The notes: generated by a model not told the origin, from the sequence alone. DNA of 64,000 bases from Hydnum rufescens UP504 (GCA_014904985.1 MU128913.1:230594-294593), one strand, 5' to 3'; shown: positions 54,603-64,000, counted from the first letter of the stretch. Made by a program: numbers and translations.

Positions 54603-54938
54603 TCACTGGATGGTGGTATTCATCTTCAGTCTGGGGCAGCTCATCACCCTCAGATGGGAAATCGGGATTGTCACTATACCTTGCCCTTGAAGACAAATGT
54701 TGCAAACAATATAAGGATGGCCATGGGGAAGATCTCTTGAATGAGAAGGGGCAGGTGGTGAATGACTTAATGAATATTGTGATTGAGATTGTGGTGGGAG
54801 CAGTGGGATGCGATCATCTAGGGCATGGGATGAGTTGCTCTTGTCATCCTCAATAATTGAGGATAAACCATGAGAGGAGCCAGGCATGGCATGCGACTGG
54901 CCTGAGTTTGATGATGCAGTACCTGTTGTCGACTTCAT
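54603..54938 (-). pseudogene. Ser-rich hypothetical protein, mirror copy (right arm)
   Basis: The mirror of the 53,112-53,615 frame. It shares MKSTTGTASSNSGQSHAMPG and GLSSIIEDDKSNSSHALDDR, but a frame change after PAPSHS gives a different C-terminus (RDLPHGHPYIVCNICLQGQG). Upstream, the N-terminal part is out of frame. The indel at the equivalent of 53,447 distinguishes the arms. Confidence 0.35.
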
Positions 54939-55538
54939 GTCCCAACTGCATGTCCTAGAGCTTCCTGTGGTACTACTGGCATTGATGGATAGGGCACTTT
55001 ATTGCTGACTTGGCACCATGAAAGATTTAATGGATGGGTTCATACTGCCTGAAACCAGGCTGCTGTTCATCATGGCACCCCTTGATTGTGGTCATGACTG
55101 TTGATGAGGAGCTCTGGTCACACCAGAGCCTTGGGAATGAGAGCAAGAGTGTGATCGCCTATGAGATTGATGTCAAGAGTGGGATCAAGAATATGAATAG
55201 TGTGGGAATAAGAACAAGAATGCCTATCAGTGCTATGATGGACATGCTGCCAAGAGCATGAGCGAGAATGTGTACATGCCCATTGGTGAGATTTTGAGTA
55301 TGAATGTGATCATTGGGGATCAGAATTGTTGCTTGAACTGCTTGCCCTATTATCTTGTCTGGGTGCTCCTGATTTCTTGGGGAGCCATTTCTGGATATTG
55401 TGGACTCAAAGGAGGATATTGCCTTGAGTATTTTTGATCAGCAAGTAATCTATGAAGTCACCCACATGTTTCCCAGCTGATAATATATTATATGTCAATG
55501 GATGTACAGCATACTAGGATTCAAGATACTCACAAGTA

Positions 55539-58500
55539 CACCTAATGCACCCTCAAAATAGTACCTCTTAGGTGGTTTGAGTTTGCATCTGCAAACCACC
55601 TAAGAGGTGTTCTGAGTATAGGCATGTCTAAGACATGTGTAAGGGGTATTTTTGGGGAAATTTTTTTCTAAGTTCACTATATAGACATGTCTAAAATAGC
55701 CCACCGCAGGCGCCGGCTGGGAGGGTTTGTTCACTGGCTGGAGAGTGTTACAGGTCTAATTTAGGCATGTCTAATAAGATATTTTCTGGAGCCTTAGAGG
55801 TGTCTATCATCCTTACTGTGTGTCTACTGGTGTCTAAATCAACATTTTGAGCCCAAGACCTCTGGTGGCAGTACTAATAGGTGTCTAATGTTGTCTAGAT
55901 CCAATAATAATCCAATAATAATCCAATAATAATGGTGCTATTGTGGATGCATGTCTACTAGTGTCTAAATTAGAACAAAGGCATCTGCTCAGGGGGAGAT
56001 CATTAGACATGTCTAGAGATGTCTAGAGATGTCTAGGCATGTCTAGACATGTCTAGACACATCTAGTCATGTCTATAGTCATGTCTAGACATGTCTAGTC
56101 ATGTCAATAGTTATGTCTAGACATGTCTAGTCATGTCTAGACACATCTAGTCATGTCTATAGTCATGTCTAGACACATCTAGTCATGTCTATAGTCATGT
56201 CTAGACACATCTAGTCATGTCTATAGTCATGTCTAGCCATGTCTAGTCATGTCTAGACACATCTAGTCATGTCTATAGTCATGTCTAGCCATGTCTAGTC
56301 ATGTCTAGACACATCTAGTCATGTCTATAGTCATGTCTAGACACATCTAGTCATGTCTATAGTCATGTCTAGACACATCTAGACATGTCTAGTCATGTCT
56401 AGACACATCTAGACATGTCTAGTCATGTCTAGACATGTCTAGACATCTGTCTAGACACATCTAGACAATACATATCTAGACATCTAGAATCTAGACACAT
56501 CTAGACATCTAGACACATCTAGACACATCTAGACATGTCTAGACACATCTAGACATGTCTAGACACATCTAGACATGTCTAGACACATCTAGACATGTCT
56601 AGACACATCTAGACATGTCTAGACACATCTAGACACATCTAGACACATCTAGACATATCTAGACACATCTAGACATGTCTAGAACATTATCTAAGGACCA
56701 TCTTACTTCTAGACATGTCTAGACCATTCTAGACACATCATAGATTTCTAGACACATCTAGACATGTCTAGACACATCTAGAACATTCTAGACACATCTA
56801 GACATATCTTAGAACCTATGAATGCTAGCTTATGGACACAGTCTAGAACATGTCTAGACATGTCTAGCTCTAGACACATCTAGACCATTTTAGAGACATG
56901 TCTAGACAGTCTAGACACTAGACATCTGACACATCTATGACATGTCTAACATGTCTAGAACACATCTAGACACATCTAGACATGTTCTAGCACTGTCCTA
57001 GACATTTTCGTAGACGATGACTAGACATGTCTTAAGATGTGTCTAGCCATGTCTGACCATGACTAAGACATTGGGGCTAGATGTGTCTAGACTGTCAGTA
57101 GACATGTCTAGACATGTCTAGATGATGTCTAGACATGACTTAGGATGTGTCTAGACATGTCTAGACATTACTAGCACATGGTCTAGACATGACTAGATGT
57201 GTCTAGACATGTCTAGACATGTCTAGATGTGGTCTAGATGTGCTCTAGACATGTCTTAGATGTGTCATAGACATGTCCTAGGACATGTCTAGATGTGTCT
57301 AGACATGTTCTAAGACAGTGTCTAGACATGTCTAGCACATCGGTAGACATGTCTAGACATGTTCTAGACACATCTAACATGGTCTAGACATGTCTGACAC
57401 ATCTTAGACATGTTCTAGGACATGTCTAGACACATCTAGACACATCTAGACATGGTCACACATGTCTAGACACATCTAAGTCAGTGGTTAGACATGTCTA
57501 GTTCATGTCTAGACATGTCTAGACACATCTATCATGTCTAGACACACTAGACAGTGTCTATTACATGTCTAGACATGGTCCTAGACACATCTAGTCATGT
57601 TCTAGTTCACTGGTTTCTGACATGTCTAGACACATCTAGACACTGTGCTAGTCATGTCTAGACATGTCCTAGACATGTCTAGGACACGGTCTAGATGTGT
57701 CTAGGATGTGTCTAGACATGTCTAGACATGTTAGATGGGTTTCTGATGGATGTCTAAAATGTCTAGATGTGTCTAGCATGTCTTGATGACATTGTCTAAG
57801 GATGTTTAGATGCTGTCCGTAGACATTGTCTAGACATGTCTAGTGTGTCTAGATTTATTCTAGACATGTCTAGAATGTGTCTAGATGCCTGTCCTAGATG
57901 TGTCCTAGACATGTCTAGATAGCTTCTAGCACGACATGACTAGACATGGCTAGACATGACTATAGACATGACTAGAGTTCTAGACTGACTAGACATGTCT
58001 AGACATGACTATAGACATTGACTAATGTGTCCTAGACAGTGCACTATCAGACATGTACTAGATGTGTCCCTAGACATGACTAGACATGTCTAGACAGTAA
58101 CTATGACATGACTAGCATGTCTAGACATGACTATGTAGACATGACTAGATGTGTCTAGACATGTCCTAGACATCTCTAGACATCTCTAGACATGTCTAAT
58201 GATCTCCCCCTGAGCAGATGCCTTTGTTCTAATTTAGACACTAGTAGACATGCATCCACAATAGCACCATTATTATTGGATCTAGACAACATTAGACACC
58301 TATTAGTACTGCCACCAGAGGTCTTGGGCTCAAAATGTTGATTTAGACACCAGTAGACACACAGTAAGGATGATAGACACCTCTAAGGCTCCAGTAAAAT
58401 ATCTTATTAGACATGCCTAAATTAGACCTGTAACACTCTCCAGCCAGTGAACAAACCCTCCCAGCTGGCGCCTGCGGTGGGCTATTTTAGACATGTCTAT

Positions 58501-58642
58501 ATAGTGAACTTAGAAAAAAATTTCCCCAAAAATACCCCTTACACGTGTCTTAGACATGCCTATACTCAGAACACCTCTTAGGTGGTTTGCAGATGCAAAC
58601 TCAAACCACCTAAGAGGTACTATTTTGAGGGTGCATTAGGTG
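55539..58642. mobile_element. hAT-like foldback with decamer array, copy 2 (3.1 kb)
   Basis: Same ends as copy 1 and the mirrored 8-bp duplication CACAAGTA at 55,531-55,538 and 58,643-58,650. The outer 450 bp of each end are almost identical to copy 1; one end has an extra CCAATAATAAT unit repeated twice (55,900-55,930). The central array is more than twice as long as in copy 1 and much less regular. Because the target site mirrors that of copy 1, both derive from one insertion before the inverted duplication. Confidence 0.85.
56010..58203. repeat. TCTAGACATG decamer array, copy 2, irregular
   Basis: The left part (56,010-56,700) is regular. From about 56,700 to 58,150 single-base insertions and deletions are scattered in almost every unit (for example TCTAGACAGTAACTATGACA), unlike the clean array in copy 1. 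This pattern resembles uncorrected long-read consensus more than natural divergence. Confidence 0.85.
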
Positions 58643-58936
58643 CACAAGTATCCCATCTGCAAAGGTGCATATGGGACATCGAACCAAAGGCACAATTATT
58701 GATGAATGGCAACAAGTCCTACCTTGAGTACTTTGACCTGTTGGGCATGGGAATGGGTAATTCGTCAGGCCAGCCCACTAGCATATATTTCTTTGCATGC
58801 AGTTTAAGGCCCAATTGCTTCCCTGGAAATGCCCACCCAGAGCCTGCTTTGGTCTTCTTGGTACCAATACCATATGTTCTATAGATAGCACAATGGTAAA
58901 GAAAGTAATCTTGATTATTGAAATGAAGAATGCTAC
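58643..58936 (+). other. Spacer between foldback and LTR (mirror of 50,675-50,969)
   Basis: Contains the plus-strand frame KAQLLMNGNKSYLEYFDLLG and PTSIYFFACSLRPNCFPGNA. It differs from the left arm by a stop near its end (PYVL instead of PYGSI). No family recognised. Confidence 0.35.
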
Positions 58937-59548
58937 TGTCAGGGCCACACTGCAATGAGAGCACCAAACAAATATAAACACAGATAACTCTGACTAAGTC
59001 CGGTGTGAGTCCGGCTAAGTCTGGGAGAATCTGGGCAAGAAGGAGATAATGAGGACAGGAGGGGATGGAGAGGCAATCCAGCGGCCCAGAGGGACTAGGC
59101 GGAAATGGGCACAGTGGTCCTTAAGCTCATGGAGTCAACTGGAAAGTACTTGGACCTGTAGTCCGGAGTAAAAGCAGAAATCCTGAGATTAACATTAAGG
59201 GAATAGATACAGTGAGGCTAACCTGTAGTCCAGAGTAAAAGTGGAAATCCTGAGAGACCAAAGCTGGGTCTCTGGATGTTGCCCCCAGACTACTTATACA
59301 TAGTTCCTATACTATGGGGGATTGATCACTTAATGAGGAGGTGGTTACAGGGGGGCAGGCACAAGAGGGGGAGTGGGCAGGGGATGGGAAAGTGGAGGGA
59401 ACAGGAACAGGGCCAGGGGTAAGTGTGGGAATCAGAAGTAAAGGAGATGAAGGGGAAATGAAACAGAGGTGGGGACAAATCAGAAACAGACCGGAAGTAA
59501 GACTGGAACCAAAACCAGAATTAACCAGGAAACAGACAAACTCTGACA
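58937..59548 (-). mobile_element. Gypsy 3' LTR (612 bp), right arm
   Basis: The exact-length mirror of 50,063-50,674, with TGTCAGGGCC/CTCTGACA ends in plus orientation. The polypurine tract complement (TTACCCCCCTCTT) follows at 59,549-59,561. Confidence 0.85.
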
Positions 59549-59599
59549 TTACCCCCCTCTTAAGCCTGGTCATCCCAAACGGGCTGGAAGGATCGATCC

Positions 59600-59848
59600 G
59601 TGGAAATATACAGAGGTTTCGTGCCACTTAACATGTCAGGCAATAATCATTCTCTGTTCAAAGAAGCCCGTCTCTGCTGTGAAGAGGCTGCATGGGCATT
59701 AAAGGAGACACAGGAGGAGGAGCAGAAGAAGGAGGAGGCAAAGTGGAAGGCAGCCGAGGCAGCATGTCATAAGGCAGCTGTGGAGGCCAAGGCTGCTGCG
59801 GAGGCCATTGCTAGAAGGGTCTGCGAGGACTCTGCGAACCTGCCATGA
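59600..59848 (+). CDS. Ala/Glu-rich ORF of the gypsy element (right arm)
   Basis: Same 82 residues as the left-arm copy, predicted coiled coil (EEAAWALKETQEEEQKKEEA). It reads away from the LTR, opposite to pol. After its stop, 55 nt with a possible donor and acceptor separate it from the Cys-cluster ORF. Confidence 0.45.
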   Translation: MEIYRGFVPLNMSGNNHSLFKEARLCCEEAAWALKETQEEEQKKEEAKWKAAEAACHKAAVEAKAAAEAIARRVCEDSANLP

Positions 59849-59903
59849 GTCCGTGGTTTGTTGAAGTTCTGCTTACTGTTTAACAATATCCTCCAGGTCC
59901 ACT

Positions 59904-60464
59904 GTGTGTGTCTGCTGTATTCAGCACCAGATCACCTGCATCTCGCAGGACAAGCTGGGAGCATGGGCATGCCAGCCGTGCTTCATGGCGAAAGTTCGAT
60001 GCACGTTGGGTGACGAAGGGGCATCCGGGGCTGAGCTGTTGATGGGTCGGGGCTGTGCTCATGCTCATGCCCCTGCGGCAGATGTCCAGCTCCGACTGGT
60101 GGTTGCCACAGAGCAAAGTGCACTTGCACACAAATGGTTGGCTGAGGCATTGGAAAAGCAGGCCCAGGCCATGGCAGATATGGTGTTATCGGTGGGGGAG
60201 ATGCAGGATTCCCTCCGGACCATTGCCCAGCACTTAGTCCCTCATCAAGTGGTTTCTCGCCCTTCAGTTTCGAGTCCAGAATGGGTGGGGATCAGGTCTG
60301 GAATGGTCGAGCCAGCTTCGGGTGGGGGTCCATCATCCAGACATGGGGTCAAACATCAGCACATGGAGGAGCGCATGGAGGAGCCCTCCATTGGAGCGGA
60401 AGGTGAAGCTGGCAATGACGACGATGATGACGAGGAAGACGATGATGATGAGGATGATGAGTAG
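59904..60464 (+). CDS. Intact Cys-cluster ORF on the strand opposite to pol (right arm)
   Basis: 186 codons without interruption. Residues 2-32 contain CVCC...C...WACQPCFMAKVRC, a cluster of at least seven Cys that could bind zinc. About residues 60-105 form an Ala/Glu/Gln helix (EQSALAHKWLAEALEKQAQA), followed by a Pro/Ser linker, HQHMEERMEE and an acidic tail (DDDDDEEDDDDEDDE). It ends about 75 nt from the pol stop, tail to tail. Similar opposite-strand Cys-cluster genes accompany gypsy-like elements in other Agaricomycetes; whether they act as gag, as regulators, or are captured genes is not known to me. The left-arm copy has one stop. Confidence 0.6.
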   Translation: MCVCCIQHQITCISQDKLGAWACQPCFMAKVRCTLGDEGASGAELLMGRGCAHAHAPAADVQLRLVVATEQSALAHKWLAEALEKQAQAMADMVLSVGEMQDSLRTIAQHLVPHQVVSRPSVSSPEWVGIRSGMVEPASGGGPSSRHGVKHQHMEERMEEPSIGAEGEAGNDDDDDEEDDDDEDDE

Positions 60465-60540
60465 TCCAAGTTGTTGTTCCATCATCCTCTCCTCCCTGTT
60501 TGTTTTTTCCTCATTGTAAATACATTGTTCCTTGAATCCG

Positions 60541-61330
60541 TCAATGTGTCAACCAGTCCAGGAGGTCCGTTGGAGATTCCGTGAGGAACTGGGTGGTCCT
60601 AAATGGTATGGATGCAAACTCCAAGGCATTAATCTGTCTCAGGGCCTCCGGGTGAGTTTGGTGGAATTCCTGAATGGCCTCTGGAGCATTCTCCAGGTTG
60701 GCTTTGGGGACCCATTCATTGTCGGAAGCCGGGTACCATTTCCATTTCACTAGGTACTGGAGTTTTCAGCAGAAATACCTGGAATTTTCGATTTGCTTGA
60801 CTTTGTACTCCTCTTCACCTCTGCATAAGATTGGAGGTGGTGGGGGTGAGTTGTGCGCTCTGCAATCGGGTCTGGTTGGAAGGGGCAGAGTTTGGAAACA
60901 TGGAACACTGGGTGGATATGGATGGAGGCGGGGAGTTTGAGACAGATGGCAGAGTGGGAGATGACTTTATCAACCTTATAGGGCCCAAGCCATTTGTCGG
61001 AAAGCTTTTTGGTGGGGCATGTCGGTGGAGATATCACATGCATCCAGCCAAACTTGGTCGCCAATTGTGTATTCCAGAGCATCCGTGTGGTGGGTGTCGT
61101 AGAAGTGCACCATGTCTTCAGCAGCCTTCCGTAAGGCGGCCTGGGCTTCATCTGTAGCCTTCCACATCTGAGTGATGAAGTCTGAGGCAGCCTCAATCAT
61201 CCCAGAATGGACTGGCTCAATGCCAAGGCGAGGGTCCTGTCTGGAGTCTAGCCAGAATGGGGTCTGGCATGTAGAGGAGTGCACACAGTTGTTATATGCG
61301 AATTCCATGATAGGGAGCCATTCCCAGTCT
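60541..61330 (-). pseudogene. Ty3/gypsy pol 3' end: integrase C-terminus and chromodomain (right arm)
   Basis: Read from 61,330 leftward: DWEWLPIMEFAYNNCVHSST, FWLDSRQDPRLGIEPV, then helical QMWKATDEAQAALRKAAEDM, GDQVWLDACDI (frame at 61,308). In a second frame come KKLSDKWLGPYKVDKVISHS and IHPVFHVSKLCPF (GPY/F module), then the chromodomain LVKWKWYPASDNEWVPKANL. Frame changes and one TGA between the chromodomain halves disable it. That TGA stands where other chromodomains have Arg, consistent with CGA-to-TGA decay. The 5' end is cut at 61,330 by the terminus of foldback F3. Reverse transcriptase, RNase H and most of integrase are absent from the window. Confidence 0.85.
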
Positions 61331-61808
61331 GGTCAGCCAATTATCAGTATCTAATTAGATACTTCAAAGGTTGCATTTATATGGTCTAACTAGATATCAG
61401 ACCTGGGGGCCCCCAGGGGCCCCTGCAATTCAATCAAGGGGGCTGGTCAAGCAGCCCAGGGGCCCCTGGGGCCCCTAGCCATGGATTATTTATTTATTTA
61501 TTATTATTATTATTACTACTACTATTATTATATACAATGATAGGCTCGCCCAGTGGGGCTCACCCATGCGCCCAAGAAGAACAGCCAGAGGCTGCTCTTC
61601 TTGTGCGATCACAGCCAAAGAAAAAGCCTCACCTTCATGTGGGGGGGGGGTTTGGCTTGGTTCCCCGGGTTTGGGGTCGTGGGGTTCAGCTCGGCGGGTT
61701 TGGGGTCGTGGGGTGGGTCGCGGGGTTCGGCTCGCCAGATCTTCAGTTCGCCGGGTGTTCGTTTGGCAGGTTTGGGGTCGGGGGTTCATGTGGATTCGAG
61801 TCCAAGAT

Positions 61809-61941
61809 CTAGGGGAAAAAAACAATATGTTAGAAAATAAAGCTTTGCAAGAAGAGCAGCTTATGCTGCTCTTCTTGCACTGCAGGATTAATGAAAAAAG
61901 CTCACCTTGTAGTACCACACCCGCAGCGGCGGGTGTGGTAC
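61809..61941 (-). other. Hairpin/intron module iii-1
   Basis: On the minus strand: hairpin B (GTACCACACCCGC...GCGGGTGTGGTAC), CTACAAG|GTGAGC donor at 61,905, hairpin A (TGCAAGAAGAGCAGC...GCTGCTCTTCTTGCA, about 61,847-61,881), an acceptor in CCCTAG at 61,809. The AAGAAGAGC form here is matched by GCTCTTCTT on the other arm. Confidence 0.65.
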
Positions 61942-62031
61942 TTTATATTCCCTGTGTATGGTCAGCCTGGGTTTCGAGATGTGGGGTCGTGGGGTTCTCG
62001 CATCAGCATTCACTCACGTGAAGGTGAAGAC

Positions 62032-62176
62032 CTAATAGAAAAAAAAAGTCGGTCAGTAAAGAAGTAAAGGCAGCGCAAAAAGAGCAGCTTACGCTGCTCT
62101 TTTTGCAGCCGCTGTATACGTATATGGGGGGGACTCACCTTATATAGAACCACACCTGCCGTAGCGGGTGTGGTTC
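62032..62176 (-). other. Hairpin/intron module iii-2
   Basis: On the minus strand: hairpin B (GAACCACACC...GGTGTGGTTC), TATATAAG|GTGAGT donor at 62,138, hairpin A (GCAAAAAGAGCAGC...GCTGCTCTTTTTGC, about 62,074-62,107), TTTACTGACC branch-like, TATTAG acceptor-like at 62,032. Implied intron 107 nt. Confidence 0.7.
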
Positions 62177-62376
62177 ATGCTGCCGTTCACTGCACGTGTT
62201 GTCGTCTGTTGTGGTCGCGCTGGTCGCATTTTCGTGGTTTTCTTTGTCGGGGGGTGGGTCGTTTGGCATGTCTTCAGGCGGGGTTTTGCTCACTGGGTCT
62301 TCGTTCGGCGGGGTCGCGGTTGTGGGTTTCGCTCAGCAGGTTTGGGTTGGGGTTTGTGTGGGTGCGAGTCCAAAAG

Positions 62377-62507
62377 CTAGAAGAATAAATAAACATTAAA
62401 TATTGCAAGAAGAGCAGCTTATGCTGCTCTTCTTGCACCACAAAAAAATAAAAAATAAAAAAACTTATCTTGTGGTACCACACACCCGCCGCAGCGGGTG
62501 TGTGGTT
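62377..62507 (-). other. Hairpin/intron module iii-3 (donor GT changed to AT)
   Basis: On the minus strand: hairpin B (ACCACACACCCGC...GCGGGTGTGTGGT), CACAAG|ATAAGT where GTAAGT is expected, hairpin A (TTGCAAGAAGAGCAGC...GCTGCTCTTCTTGCA), TTCTTCTAG acceptor-like at 62,377. The donor change should weaken or stop splicing. Confidence 0.6.
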
Positions 62508-62733
62508 CCTGGGGCCACTCATTGGCTTCACGTCGCTTTGTGTCTTTGCTGGTGGGGTGATCCTTCACTCGTGGGGTTTCATTTGGTGTGTGGCTTTTGG
62601 CACGCTTCGTGTCATGGGCTGTCGTTTTGGGGGGTTTGGGGTTCATTTGGCAGGTCCTTGTTTGGCGGGGGTCTGTTCCACTCGTTCTTGTTGGGTGGTT
62701 CTTCATTTCATTGGTTGTAGGGCAGGGGATAAT

Positions 62734-62876
62734 CTAGAAAAATCTTTACATTAGTGAGAAATTAAAACCAGCGCAAAAGGAGCAGCTTTCGCTGCTCTTT
62801 TTGCGCAGCTGGACATATTGGAGGGGGGGACTCATCTTATAGAGAACCACACACCCGCCGTAGCGGGTGTGGGGTT
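62734..62876 (-). other. Hairpin/intron module iii-4 (donor GT changed to AT)
   Basis: On the minus strand: hairpin B (AACCCCACACCCGC...GCGGGTGTGTGGTT, one bulge), CTATAAG|ATGAGT, hairpin A (GCGCAAAAAGAGCAGC...GCTGCTCCTTTTGCGC, about 62,771-62,806), CACTAATG branch-like, TTCTAG acceptor-like at 62,734. Confidence 0.6.
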
Positions 62877-63051
62877 CATGCGGCCATTCACTGGGCACAT
62901 TGTCATCTGTCGTCATCGCGTTTGTCACGTTTGTCGCGTTCGTTGCGTTGTTGCGGTCTTCCTTCTCGTGTTGTTGCCTGGCGTGGTCCTATTTGGGCCC
63001 TGGCAGGTTGGGCCTTCGTCGTTTGGCTGATCCCTAGGACCAGGTCATGAT

Positions 63052-63195
63052 CTATATGAAAGGTGCTGTGTTAGTAAACAAGTTCAAAGCAGCGCAAAGA
63101 GAGCAGCTTTCGCTGCTCTTTTTGCGCTGTTGTATCTACTACTGATAAAAAAACTCACCTTGTGACCACACACCTGCATCGGCGGGTGTGTGGTC
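63052..63195 (-). other. Hairpin/intron module iii-5
   Basis: On the minus strand: hairpin B (GACCACACACC...GGTGTGTGGTC), TCACAAG|GTGAGT donor at 63,158, hairpin A (GCGCAAAAAGAGCAGC...GCTGCTCTCTTTGCGC, about 63,092-63,127), TTTACTAACAC branch-like, CATATAG acceptor-like at 63,052. Implied intron 107 nt. Confidence 0.7.
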
Positions 63196-63242
63196 ATCTT
63201 TCCTTCTTTGGGTGGTTTCCCTGTTAGGTGGTGGTTGTCGAG

Positions 63243-63899
63243 AGAAAGAAACACAACTCAACACCGGCAATTGCCAGCATCCAAAAAGCGCCCAAGTGCG
63301 GCGTCATGACTACAGTATGAATTAGTAGCAAGTGACTAAATGTAGAATAAATACCATATAATTAATATTTGTCGAAAGGAAATAAAGAGGCCATAACAAT
63401 GAGTCAGAGTTCACTAAGGCATGCACATTGCAAAGTGGATTGGGCAATTTCTATGCTTCACAATTGGCTTAAATTTAAATATATTGGTGGAATATATGTA
63501 CCCTACATGGGTGATCAATTATTTCGGGCGCTCCCTCCATTTTTCAATTTTTCATACCTTCAATTCCCTATTTAGGGAATTGAAGGTACGAAAAATTGAA
63601 AAATGGAGGGAGTGCCCGAAATAATTGATCGCCCATGTAGGGTACATATATTCCACCAATATATTTAAATTTAAGCCAATTGTGAAGCATAGAAATTGCC
63701 CAATCCACTTTGCAATGTGCATGCCTTAGTGAACTCTGACTCATTGTTATGGCCTCTTTATTTCCTTTCGACAAATATTAATTATATGGTATTTATTCTA
63801 CATTTAGTCACTTGCTACTAATTCATACTGTAGTCGTGATGCCGCACTTGGGCGCTTTTTGGATGCCGGCAATTGCCGGTGTTGAGTTGTGTTTCTTTC
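63243..63899. repeat. Central palindrome of F3 (657 bp)
   Basis: AAAGAAACACAACTCAACAC at the left pairs with its complement at the right. The arms are about 325 bp and the centre lies at ATTCCCTATTTAGGGAAT near 63,571. Both strands therefore encode the same 67-residue peptide (SKGNKEAITMSQSSLRHAHC...), which is incidental. It shares its arm ends with the 337-bp palindrome of F2, while the inner sequence is unrelated. Only about five bases differ between the arms, consistent with youth. Confidence 0.85.
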
Positions 63900-63951
63900 C
63901 CGCACCTTACGCAACCACCCAACAAGGAAACCACCCAAACAGGAACTAGAT

Positions 63952-64000
63952 GACCACACACCTGCTGTTGCAAGTGTGTGGTCACTAGGTGAGTTTTATT
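63952..64000 (+). other. Hairpin/intron module iii-6, cut by window end
   Basis: Hairpin B (GACCACACACCTGC...GTGTGTGGTC) and CACTAG|GTGAGT donor at 63,989, after which the window stops. It points right, opposite to the five modules left of the palindrome, as expected for a mirrored array. Confidence 0.6.

Larger units (their letters stand above)
48763..61330. repeat. Giant inverted duplication, arms about 5.2 and 7.1 kb
   Basis: The left arm runs from the gap (48,763) to 53,990 and the right arm from 54,214 to at least 60,832 (pol continues to 61,330). Both arms contain, in mirror order, gypsy pol end, two opposite-strand ORFs, 612-bp LTR, a 295-bp spacer, the hAT-like foldback with mirrored 8-bp duplications (TACTTGTG and CACAAGTA), the Ser-rich frame and tandem-repeat units. 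The loop is 53,991-54,213. The LTRs have equal length and the arms differ by few substitutions. The decamer array differs greatly (about 0.8 versus 2.2 kb). Either a recent inverted duplication or an assembly artefact. Confidence 0.85.
61327..64000. mobile_element. Giant foldback F3 of hairpin/intron modules, left half (younger copy)
   Basis: It begins with the terminus shared with 1-216 (GGTCAGCCAATTATCAG, GGGGCCCC block, TAT/TAA microsatellite), then a degenerate hairpin A (61,577-61,603). Five full modules point left (61.81-63.2 kb), then comes a 657-bp palindrome (63,243-63,899), then the first right-pointing module (63,952 onward), which is cut by the window end. The order matches F2. 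CG dinucleotides are frequent in spacers and stems, so this copy is young or unmethylated. The spacers are Thr/Pro/Asn/Asp-coding in one frame but contain stops. Confidence 0.7.

Noticed and set aside
61780..61810. tRNA-like GGTTCGAGTCC phrases in the array spacers
   Set aside because: Only a T-arm-like string; no acceptor stem or anticodon arm can be folded around it.
61537..62021. Gly/Trp-rich frames of 91-151 codons
   Set aside because: They are read against the orientation of the intron signals and consist of repeated GGGGTCG(T/C)GGG-type spacer DNA.
63369..63774. Two 68-codon frames on opposite strands with the same peptide
   Set aside because: A direct consequence of the near-perfect palindrome; no sign of coding.

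Overview
The window looks like repeat-rich chromosomal DNA of a basidiomycete fungus, most likely an Agaricomycete; I cannot name the genus. The evidence is a KDZ transposase with its Cys-cluster region, a MULE transposase with a SWIM-type zinc finger, two hAT transposases of the basidiomycete type, a chromodomain-bearing Ty3/gypsy element, a GRF zinc finger, and one host-type gene with many very short introns that matches the DUF6534 membrane-protein family. Almost everything else is transposon-derived. I see no rRNA, tRNA or CRISPR array.

Layout. 1-216 is the end of a repeat that recurs inverted at 61.33 kb. 217-721 is a Ty1/copia remnant. 722-5620 is a large foldback element with an inverted internal segment, a TRIM-like pair of direct repeats and a perfect 112-bp palindrome. 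5.6-6.56 kb is the 3' end of an LTR retroelement with its LTR. 6.56-7.82 kb is a repeat (D1) found again at 35.6-36.75 kb. 8.2-16.3 kb is the only CpG-rich, non-repetitive stretch and carries the DUF6534 gene (minus strand, 12.5-14.8 kb). 17.9-20.3 kb is a dead MULE, 20.6-22.5 kb a dead hAT (minus), 22.5-27.5 kb a giant foldback built of hairpin/intron modules, 28.8-32.2 kb a second dead hAT (plus), about 33.0-33.8 kb a GRF zinc-finger relic. 36.8-45.5 kb is a KDZ transposase split by about 4.2 kb of inserted DNA that includes a 3.1-kb palindrome. 46.1-48.2 kb is a tandem-repeat ORF split by repeat D2 (also at 24.8-26.2 kb, opposite orientation). After a 537-base assembly gap, 48.8-61.3 kb is one giant inverted duplication: each arm carries the 3' end of a gypsy element (pol C-terminus with chromodomain, two opposite-strand ORFs, polypurine tract, 612-bp LTR) and a hAT-like foldback with an 8-bp target duplication and a TCTAGA/CATG decamer array. 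From 61.33 kb to the window end is the left half of another giant foldback of hairpin/intron modules.

The most unusual feature is a repeated module seen about 15 times in three places (22.9-26.9, 41.4 and 61.8-64.0 kb). It has a GC-rich hairpin (CCACACACCC...GGGTGTGTGG), then 5-12 nt later a splice-donor-like AAG|GTRAGT, then a second hairpin (GCAAAAAGAGCAGC...GCTGCTCTTTTTGC), then a branch-point-like CTAAY and a TAG acceptor 91-117 nt after the donor. The modules point away from a central palindrome in two giant foldbacks. They look like introns with a built-in hairpin, amplified as part of a mobile foldback. One array is CpG-rich (young), the other CpG-depleted (old).

The genes do not form a pathway. 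The window is best read as nested, mostly dead mobile DNA around one small host island. Old copies have lost CpG to TpG/CpA, which suggests cytosine methylation, and several reading frames appear to have been closed by such changes.
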